From Congeria kusceri (Eukaryota > Mollusca > Bivalvia > Myida > Dreissenidae): DNA of 64,000 bases. Numbering within the stretch: the stretch's first letter is position 1; the number at the start of each line of letters is the position of its first letter. Below are positions 26,997 through 38,292 of the stretch, one piece after another. Location of the stretch: the NCBI GenBank assembly GCA_027627225.1, contig CM051040.1:26006634-26070633 (forward strand). Direction: 5' to 3'. Below the pieces are notes generated by a model. It made no database searches and was not told the DNA's origin. It saw only the letters and a program-made list of their open reading frames with translations. The position numbers and the translations under genes are program-made.

Positions 26997-29900
26997 CGTA
27001 ACATTTTCGTGTCCGCTCCATATCTCCTATACCCTTTGATGTATTTTCATGAAACTTGGCTCAAATGTTTAGTTCATTGAGACGATGTGCACAAGGCATG
27101 AGTCAGTCACGCCGGCTCAAGGTCAAGGTCACACTTGAAGGTCAAATGTTTTACCCTCCATTTCCTGTCCGCTCCATATCTCCTATACCCTTTGAAGGAT
27201 TTTCATGAAACTTGGCTCAAATGTTTAGGTCACTGAGACGATGTGCAGAATGCACGAGTCAGTCACGCCGGCTCAAGGTCAAGGTCACACTTGAAGGTCA
27301 AATATTCGAGCCTCCATTTCGTGTCCGCTCCATATCTTCTATGCCTTTTGAAGGATTTTCATGAAACTTGGCTAAAATGTTTAGGTCATTAAGACGATGT
27401 GCAGAAGGCATGGGCCTTTCATGTCAGCTCAAGGTCAAGGTCACACTTGAAGGTTAAATTTTTGAGCCTCCATTTTCGTGTCCGTTTTTCGTGTCTGCTC
27501 CATATCCCCTATACCCTTTGAAGGATTTTCATGAAACTTGCCTCAAATGTTTTGCTCATTGAGACCACATGCGAAGGCATTAGCCAGTCACGCCAACTCA
27601 AGGTCAAGGTCACACTTGAAGGTTGAATGTTTGAGCCCTTATTTTCACGTCCGTTCTATAGCTCCTGTGCCCTTTAAAGGATTTTCATGAAACTTGCCTC
27701 AAATGTTTATCACATTGAGGCAATGTGCAGAAGGCATGAGGCAGTCAAGCCACCTCAAGGTCAAGGTCAGACTTGAAGGTTAAATGTTTGAGCCTCCATT
27801 TTTGTGTCTGCTCCATATCTCCTATGCCCTTTGAAGGATTTTCATACAACTTGGCTCAAATATTTATCACATTGAGGCGATGTGCAGAAGGCATGGAGCA
27901 GTCTTGCCACCCCAAGGTCAAGGTCACACTTAAAGGTCAAATGTTTGAGTATCCATGTTCGTGTCCGCTCCATATCTCCTATGCCTTTAAAGGAATTTTC
28001 ATAAAACTGATTAAGGTCAGTGTGATACTTCAAAGTCACCTTTAAAATCTAATGAAGGATCACGGCGGGGGATATAGCTGTCCTTTGGACTGCCTTGTTT
28101 CATATGCAAAATGATTACATCTGCGTAAATTGGCATGAAAACAGATCCAATAATAGGAATCAATTTTTTGTTTTGTTTGCATTTATGATAATTTAAAAAC
28201 ATTCATTCTTTATTTCTATGCTTCTGGTACTAAAAATAAACTTTAATGTGTGTTTAATACATATTTTCCGTTTTGACAAGATTCTTGTCATTGAGCCCGT
28301 TATAGAGGTATATGGCGAGAGCAACGAACGGCAACACTGCTGGGGGATTGGCTAGAGTGGAAACGAGAGTGCCAGATACAGATGAAGCCCTTCCAGAAAC
28401 GACATGTTTTTTTTTTAGCTCTTTAGCTTCCATGTGAAGCACGATTTACATTAAAGGACAGATATTCCATATTACTCTAGACGAATTATTTTCATAGTAA
28501 TACAGCCATGATAAAGCGTTATGAAGTTCTGTGAATATACTTGTAGCCCCCTACTACGACCGTAGAGATGTGCTACCGGATGTACTGTTATGATCCCAAG
28601 CGTAGCGCATGCGCAATCATCAGCGAGCAGATGGCAGCTTCCGGAACGCCGTGTGGTAGATATAAGGTTGGTGCATCACTGCTGGATCTAATGCTCGTGC
28701 ATGTGTACATGTATATTTAAAATAGCAAAACAAAAATTCTGAATTATAAAATATTTAGATCTACCATGAAACAATTTCTCACAGATTTATGATCAAAATA
28801 AATACCGGATACATGGAAATGTATTATTTCCTTGATTAAAAAAATATGTGTGTAAGTTTTAATGAATGCATATGAAACGCTGAAACTAGAATGTATGTTT
28901 TTATTCCTTCTATTTTAAGGTCTGTACAATGGGCAAATGTGTCGCCGATTCAAAGGGTATCGATGTACCTGGTAGGTGCGAAGAAGTATATGGATTATTT
29001 ATGTATATCGTTTCTTGTTGTGATAAACGTGTTATGATAAATACAATACATTTCTTTCTAAATGATTAACAATAAAAGGGACGTTAACTTGTAATGTTGT
29101 TTTGATAATCTATGTAACAATATGAAATCGCACAAAAAACGCATTAGGGTTTTTACTATGAACTGAATCATAAACACAACTTAAATCTACAAGTCGCATT
29201 AGACTGGATTTAAAGACGTCCCTGTTTATATTTTCGATTACTGCCTATACCATGTTTCTCTATTTTAGATGACGCTCTCTACCCCCTTGGGTTTTAGACT
29301 ACCCGCCTAACGTTGCTTTTCTATTTTTAGACGACTGTGCTACCCTGCTGTTCTATTATAACACGACTTTCATACCGTGCTGTTCTATTTTTAAACGTAT
29401 CTGCATCTACCCTGCTGTTGTATTTTCAGATGTCCCTACATGATTGTCTATGATTGTCTATTTTTAAACGACTGTTAGTCTATTTTTAGACGACTGCCCT
29501 ATCCTGCTTGGCTATTTTTAGAAATCTGAACCTACCTCTATGTTCAATTTTGAGACGACACTGCTCTACCCTGCTGTTCTATATTAAGACAACTGCCCCT
29601 ACCCAGCTGTTCTACGTAAAGACAACTGCCCGTACCCTGCTGTTCTATTTTTAGACGACTGCCATACCATACTGTTCTATTGTATGACGGCTGCCATACC
29701 ATACTGTTCTATTTTAAGACGATTGCCCCTACGCTGCTGTTCTATTTTAAGAAGACGGACCCTACACTGTTGTTCTATTTTTAGCTCACCTGAGCACAAA
29801 GTGCTCATGGTGAGCTTTTGTGATCGCCCGTTGTCCGTCTTCCGTGCGTGCGTGCGTGCGTCCGTCGTAAACTTTTCATTCAACGACATCTCCTCCTAAT

Positions 29901-32900
29901 CCATTTGGCAGATTTTTACCAAACTTCACAGGAATGATCATTGGGTGACCCTCTTTCAAAGTTGTTCAAATCGTTACGGTCCGCTGCAAATATAGGTCAC
30001 CAGAGCTAAACATAGATTTTAAAAGTGTAAACTTAACAAATCTTCTTCTATCAAACCGCAAGGCCCAGAGGTTTCATATTTGGTATGTAACATCCTATAG
30101 TGGTCCCCTACAAAGATTATGCCCCTGGGGTCAAAACTGGCCACGCCCCGGGGGTCACATGGTCTATATAGAATTTATGGCTTAATGACATTAAAAATCT
30201 TCTCCTCTGAAACCACAAGGCCCAGAGATTTCATATTTGGTATGTAACATCCTATAGTGGTCCTCTACAAAGATTGTTCAAATTATGCCCCTGGGGTCAA
30301 AACTGGCCACGCCCCTGGGGTCACATGATTTATATAGAATATAGAGCAAAATGACTTTTTAAATCTTCTCATCTGAAACCGCAAGGCCCAGAGATTTCAT
30401 ATTTGGTTTGTAACATCCTTTAGTAATCCTTTACAAAGTTTGTTTAAATTATGCCCCTGGAGTCAAAACGGGCCACGCCCGGGGTCACATTGTTTATATT
30501 GAATATATAGCAATATAACCTTAAAATTCTCCTCCTCTGAAACCACAAGGTCCAGAGGTTTCATATTTGGTATGTAACATTCTATAGTTGTCCTCTACAA
30601 AGATCGTTCAAATTATGCCCCTGGGGTCAAACTGGCCACGCCCTGTGGGTCACATGGTTTATATAGACTTAAATAGCAAAATGTCTTTTAAAATCTTCTT
30701 CTCTTAAACCGCAGGGCCCAGAGGTTTCATATTTGGTATGTAACATCCTATAGTGGTCCTTTACAAATATTATTCAACTTATGCCCCTAGGGTCAAAACT
30801 AGCCACGCCCTGAGGGTCACATGATTTATATAAACTTAAATAGCAAAATGACTTTAAAAATCTTCTCCTAAGAAACCTCAAGGCCCAGAGGTTTCTTATT
30901 TGGTATTTAACATCGTATAGTGGCCCTCTACAAAGATTGTTCAAATTATGCCCCTGAGGTCAAAACTGGCCACGCCCTGGGGGTCACATGGTTTATATAA
31001 ACGTAAATAGCAAAATGTCTTTAAAAATCTTCTCCTGAAACTGCAAGGCCCAGAGGTTTCGTATTTGGTATGTAACATCCTATAGTGGTCCTCTACAAAG
31101 ATTGTTCAAATTATGCCCCATGTGTCAAAACTGACCACACCTCAGGGGTCACATGGTTTATATAAACTTATATAGCAAAATTACTTTAAAATTCTAAACC
31201 TGTGAAACCGCAAGGCCTAGAGGTTTCATATTTGGCATGTATATGTGGTTCTCTACAAATATTGTTCAAATTATGTCCTTGGGGTCAAAACTGGTCACTC
31301 CCTGGGGGTCACATGGCTTATATAGACTTAAATATCAAAGTGACTTTAAAAATCCTATCCTCTGTAACGGCAAGGCCCACAGCTTGCCTATATGTATAAC
31401 ATAACATTGCATAGTGGTCCTCTCCAAAGATTGTTCAAATTATGCCCCTGGGGTCAAATCTGGCCACACCCCAAGGGTTCACATGGTTTATATAGACTTA
31501 AATATCAGAATGACTTTTAAAAGTTTTACCTGAAACCGCAAGGCCCAGATGTTTGTTCAGATTGTTCAAATTATGCCCCTGGGATAAAAACAAGCCACAC
31601 CTCGGATATGCAAATTCTAATTGGGTTACAAGGTCTCAGGTGAGCGCCCTAGGGCCTTCAGGGCCCTCTTGTTAAACGATTGCCTACAATGTTGTTGTAT
31701 TTTTTGACGACTGTCCTTTCCTGTTGTTATATTTTTAAAAGATTGCCACTACCCAGTTGTTCTATTTTTCGAAGACTGCCCCTACCATGTTGTTCTATTT
31801 TTTAAACGATAGCTCAACCATGCTGTTCTATTTTTACACGATTGCCCTACCATGCTGTTCTACTTTTAGACGATTGCTCTATCATTCTGTTTTATTTTTA
31901 GACGACTGACACTACACTGTTGTTCTATTGTAAGACAACTTCCCTACCCTGTTGTTTTATTTTAGAATACTTCCCATACCCTGTTGTTTAATTCTTAGAA
32001 GACTGCCCCTACCATGTTGTTCTATTTTTAAACGATAGATCTACCATGCAGTTTTATTTTTATACTATCGCCCTAGCATGCTGGTCTATTTTTATTCGAT
32101 CGCCCTACCATGCTGATGTATTTTTAGACGATCGCCCAACCATGCTGTTCTATTTTTAGACGATTGCCCTACCATGCTGTTCTACTTTTAGACGACTGCC
32201 CCACCATGCTCTTGTATTGTAAGACGATCGCCCTTACCATGCATCTCTTTAAAGACGATTGCCCTACCATGCTGTTCTATTTTAAGACGACTGCCCCTAC
32301 CCTGATCTTCCGTCCTATGGGGCCCACTGCGAGGATGCCACGCCCTACATGTGCAACAACGAGAAGTTCCGACAGAAGTGCTGCACGTCCTGCAATAAAA
32401 GTAGGTAGCTGCGTAACCATGTCAACCGATCTAGGAACCAACCACACAAGACATACAAGCATTTTACTTGTGATTGCTGTGTACATTGTATAATATCAAA
32501 GTCAATTAGCCACTGCCTACATACACAATGGAACTTTGTCAATTAGCCACTGCCTACATACACAATGGAACGTTGTCAATTAGCCACTGCCTACATACAC
32601 AATGAAACGTTTTCTATTAGCCACTGCCTACATACACAATGGCACGTTGTCAATTAGCCACTGCCTGCATACACAATGGAACGTTGTCAATTAGCCATTG
32701 CCTACATACACAATGGAGCGTTGTCAATTAGTCACTGCCTACATACACAATGTAACGTTGTCAATTAGCCACTGCCTACATACACAATGGAACGTTGTCA
32801 AATAGCCACTGCCTACATACACAATGGAACGTTGTCAATTAGCAACTGCCTACATACACAATGGAACGTTGTCGTCGTCTCTCTTTAAACGACAATTTAC

Positions 32901-35900
32901 GAGTATTCAGTATAGTAGGAGTTATTCGAGATACGCTACACATTCAGTAATAAGAAGTTCTAAATAATCATACTTATTATGATGTTGCGGTAAGCAGGTG
33001 GTATTGTTATCAAATTACCAGCTGGACAACGAAACATGACATGACTGATAACAGTGTCAGGGTGGGCAAGTGCGATATATGATAGACGATGTTATAGACG
33101 CAAACATATCTAAATATCATCAAAATATAACACCACATTAAGAATAGTTTACAAACAATTACTGAGTAGTGCTAGAAGCTAATATCGCCACCTTAGTGTT
33201 ACAAGAGCCTATCTGCGCCTTTTTTACGTGTTTGATTGGCCCTTGTGATCCTAATGTAGCGAATTATAATCATCATGTTGCTTCAACCTTATAAACATTG
33301 TTAGCCATATTTTAAAAGCACAACCGTCTTTTTCCTGCATGCATATCTTTTGAATTACTGTTATATATTTAAGAAATAATTTTCGATTTATCGTTGTTTA
33401 TCTGCCAATAAATAACGATTTGGAATTCTGATGCGTAGGAATTAACCCACGAGGGCGTTAGCCCGATTTGTTTAATAGCCACGCATCAAAACGACAAAGA
33501 GTTGTTTATTGGCCGATAAACAACGATAATGCGTAAATTATTTCGATTATAACATGATTTGCAATCGTAATATGAACTACTTTTTACTATGCTTAGCTCA
33601 GAATCGGAACTTTTTGCGTTGTTTATGAGTAGTTTAAAAACGATAATTTTGTCCTTTGTCCATAGAAAAATTAGCGAGCATAATGTTAGAATGTGTTTTA
33701 AATAATAGTGTTGTAGATCGTTTGATTAAGGGAGTTGCAAAATAATTAAAATAGTTTTTAATAAAATAGTATAGGTCGATATTTCTAAATAAACATGAAC
33801 TTCTTTTTAAATATTAATATTTTCTTATATCTTCAATAAAAATGATTACATGATTGTGTGGAGATTGGTCATGAAATAATGTATACTGTCATTCTCCCTC
33901 TACCTCTGATTAAAGAAGGGCAGTTGTCAGTTACTGGCATAAGTATGTGCATTTAGTACTGTTTAAACGCATAGATCGGCTAAGCTGGCCCAGGAACAGT
34001 GTGAGTAGGTTAACTGACCGCCGTTCTAGGACTGAAATACTGTTAAAATACGGCCAAAAATCCAAAGACACAAACAAAATTTTTTAACAATCATCTCTTT
34101 AATCCACTCTTGTCAGAATTCACCGCCGAGGAAGCCTGTAAAGACTCACATATTCTCATCAACGGTATGACGTGCGAGCAGCTGATGACGTCAGTGTTCG
34201 GGAGACCCGGATGTGCGAGTGACGTCAACGTGCAGAACATGTGCTGTAAAAGTTGTAAAAGTAATGAAATAATATGCTTTGAAATCATTTGGAGAAAATT
34301 ATACATCAAAAGTCCATCGATTTGCTAGCTTATTATGCTGGAAGATTTTAAAAACACCATCGTTCTATAAACTGCGGTCGTGTCACACAGCTCTCCTAAG
34401 TCGGAGCAAAAACTGGAAATTGTCTTCATACGCGGAGTAAAAAGTTTGAATATACTGGTAGTTCTGCAATAAGCAAATAAACATCATTTCTAAATTCGAG
34501 TGAATTTATTAGAACCTGACAGGATGTAAATGTATTCTTGATCGACTTGAAAACGTCTCGATAATGGAACTAAAATCAATTTGTTTGAGCATCTTAAAGA
34601 CGTCAAGAACGACACCGTTTACAACAAGTGTTCTTCCGATTTGATTTAGCTGGACCGCTACTGCGACGGCAGCGTCTTTTCTGATGAGAAAATAAATCGC
34701 CATTGTTACCTAATAACTGATAACTACGAATGAATAAGTCGTAATGATGCTGGGTTTCCTCTTATCAAACGGCTTATAGTATGCCAAGCTCAAATACTTT
34801 ATATCTCGAAATTACAATATAGCATATCAATATAAACAGTTTGACATTAAGAATAACTTTAATTGTGCATCCTCAAGTTTTACATATTCAATTACATGCA
34901 AAAAATGTCTAAAACAGTATGTTGGTCAAACCAACCAAAAATGCAGTCAGAGAATGAACAGCCATAAATTTAACATTAAACACTTTCCTGACGTTTTCAC
35001 CAATGTTTCTGAACATTTTGATTCTGCGGGACATAGCATCCAAGATTTTTCTTTTATTCCTATTGAAAAGATACAAAATAACTGGAAACAACACTTAAAA
35101 GAAACATCTTGGATGAATTATCTAGGGACTATAGCTCCCTTTGGTATGAATTTCTCAAGTACTTTTCTAAGTTTCTAATTTTTAATATTTTACATGTTAA
35201 GTCGTATACATTGATTAGTCCATTGGATGACAAAGTTTTATGAAACCATTTTTTACATATTGAAATGTTTCGGTTATTTAGGTTTGTTAGGGACGGGATC
35301 CGGGGACTCGAGCAGTGTGCACATACTTCTGGGTCTTGGTAGCCGCTCTGCGCAGGAAATGACGTCACGGATATATACGTCATCAAGTGATCAACGAGGA
35401 CCGTACATTTTAAACAGATTTTCGAAGTAAGCTGCCGTTGCCATAAGATATTCAATGCACATATCAATTAAGAAACTTTTTATTGCATTTGCTCTAAGTT
35501 TCATACAAATATTCATCGAATGCAAATACGTAAAACTACTATCTAAGCATATTTTAAACATTTTGGTAAAATCTAATTAAAAATGTAAAGAAATATTCAA
35601 CGTACAATAATTAAGTACAATATATTTTCCACCCATATATATTGCAAATGATGTACTGAATAATAATAATAATAATATAATACATATTCACAAATAACCA
35701 TCGCAATTCAGTGTTCTACGTAATCTTCAATGAGTGGCTATAGTATGCAAATATTTTAACGAAAAGCAAATATTATAGTCAGCTATCGTGAAATATTAAT
35801 ACTACAAAATCCCCGGTCTATACTAGTTATTATCATACCTCACTATTTCTCCATATAATGCATATAAACTGCAGCGGGCAACAATTTGATATGTCGCCCG

Positions 35901-37918
35901 GCAATGTCGCCCGCTACCGCTATGTCGCCCGTTACGCAAATGATACGGGATTTGCGGTTTAATAAAATTAATATTGACTTCCTTGAGGGTGACAGGGCGT
36001 CTCGTCAACCCTCGACAAACACTGTCGACATCGGCTAGAGCCTCGGTCGACAGTGTTGCCTCGGGTTGACAATACGTACTGTCACCCTCAAGGAAGTCAA
36101 TATTTATATCGCCAGTACTCTAAAATATATTAGAAACTGACCACGCCTTAACACCAGTGTTCTTACTACTAATATCTATTGCCGATGTTTTTTATGCCTC
36201 CACTTTAGAGGGGGGGGGGCATATAGATTCCGTCCGTCCGTCCTTCCGTCCGTCAGTCGGATTTTTGTGTCGCGCATAGCTCAAAAAGTATAACTGCTAT
36301 AGGGATGAAACATGAAAGCATATTCATCGGCATCGGGGCTTGCGTACCTGGGTAGTTTGGTTAAGTTTTTTCCGACATCAGCGGAGTTATGGCCCTTTTT
36401 AGCAAAAAATGATATTTTTGGACTTGTGTCGCGCGTAACTCAAAAAGTATTGCTGCTCGAGTGGTGGAACTTTACAAACATAATACTCAGCATGTGAAAT
36501 TGTGCACCTGGGTATTTTGGTGCAGTTTATTCAGCGGAGTTATGGCCCTTTTATTAGCAAAAAATAACATTTTTGGATTTGTGTCACGTGTAGCTCAAAA
36601 AGTATAACTGCTAGACTGATGAAACTTTATAAACATATTCATCAGCGTGTGAACTTGTGCACCTGGGTATTTTGGTGCAGTTTTTCCGACATCAGCAGAG
36701 TTTTGTGACAGCCAGCGGAATGTGGGGGCATCCGTGTCCTTCGGACACATGTCTTGTTGAACTCTGTATAGAGTGTTCTAACTGGTCTCACTGTCATTGT
36801 TTATTCTCTATACTTCGTTTTATTAACATTGTATTTCGATACGTATTATAATGTTATTCAATAAGTGATTTTATACGGTCACTGTTATTTGTCCGAGGTC
36901 TGCTGTATTGGCATGAGCCCGTAGTGCCTGTATGAAATCACTGATTTAATAAGTATTTTATTAATCAACTTTACATTATTGACTAAAATGCCTTACCTCC
37001 TACCCTAAGTTTAATATGGATGTTTGCGTTTTGTTTTATGTATTTTAAAGTGGCGTCATTTTGTTTCTGGAAAAAACTTCTACATTTTTTATAATTTCAT
37101 ATAGGAACAGCTAAACTTACCAATCAAAAGCGCTAAATCTCATACAGGCATCGAAATTTCATACAGGCACTGGTTTTAGCCAATCACAATGGTTAGATGC
37201 CGTAAAGGAACAGTTGAATTCATACAGGAACAGTTGATCGTTTCATTTATTCGTGCTAACGAAACTGATATAAGACGTGCATTTACACTGATATCGTGCG
37301 TAATATTGTAAAGTTGATTAATAATGTACTATACAAGGCTTCGGGCCGATACACAGCCATTAATACAAAAGCATACACGCCATGTGGACGGTTTTGAACA
37401 TATAAAAACTTCGCAATAAATCATTTTAAGAACAACAAAAACAAAAACAACAACAACAGCATGAAAACAACAACATATATTATTACTGCTGCTACTATAC
37501 TACTATAACTGCTATTACTGAAACGATAGCTGTTTGTGAAACAGGTATGTCCACTCTAGGTTGAAAGCAAACCTAACAAAATCAAGTTTGGTGAAGATCG
37601 GATGAAAACTGTTGAACAACGAAAACTGCTAATAAGACAAATTTTAGATAAATAACTTTGCAGTTCCTGTGACGATTTAGTTGATCATCGAACTTGGCTA
37701 AGACGTTATGACCGCAAAGATTTTCACCACGTTTTGTGAAGATCGGATAAAAAGCTGTTGGATTTAGAAGGCGAAAACGGCTAAAAGGTCAATTCAAAAT
37801 AATTTAGGGGCCACAAATCCACAATTCCGGTAGCGATTTGGCTACTTACTACTACTACTTATACTAAAACAACAACAACCACAACAACAACAACAACTAC
37901 TACTACTACTACTACTTC

Positions 37919-37960
<42 letters not shown>

Positions 37961-37980
37961 TACTACTGCTGCTGCTGCTG

Positions 37981-38017
<37 letters not shown>

Positions 38018-38109
38018 TACTACTACTACATGTACTACTACTACTACTGCTACTACTACTATTACTACTACTACTACTACTACTATTACTACTACTACTA
38101 CAACTACTG

Positions 38110-38146
<37 letters not shown>

Positions 38147-38260
38147 TACTACTACTACATGTACTACTACTACTACTACTACCACTACTATTACTACTAC
38201 TACTACTACTACTATTACTACTACTACTACAACTACTGCTACTAATACTACTACTACTAC

Positions 38261-38292
<32 letters not shown>

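Noticed and set aside
26649..27080. 143-codon frame with SVRPSVRPSV repeats
   Set aside because: Tetranucleotide (CCGT)n of a transposable element; open in several frames because 4 and 3 are coprime.
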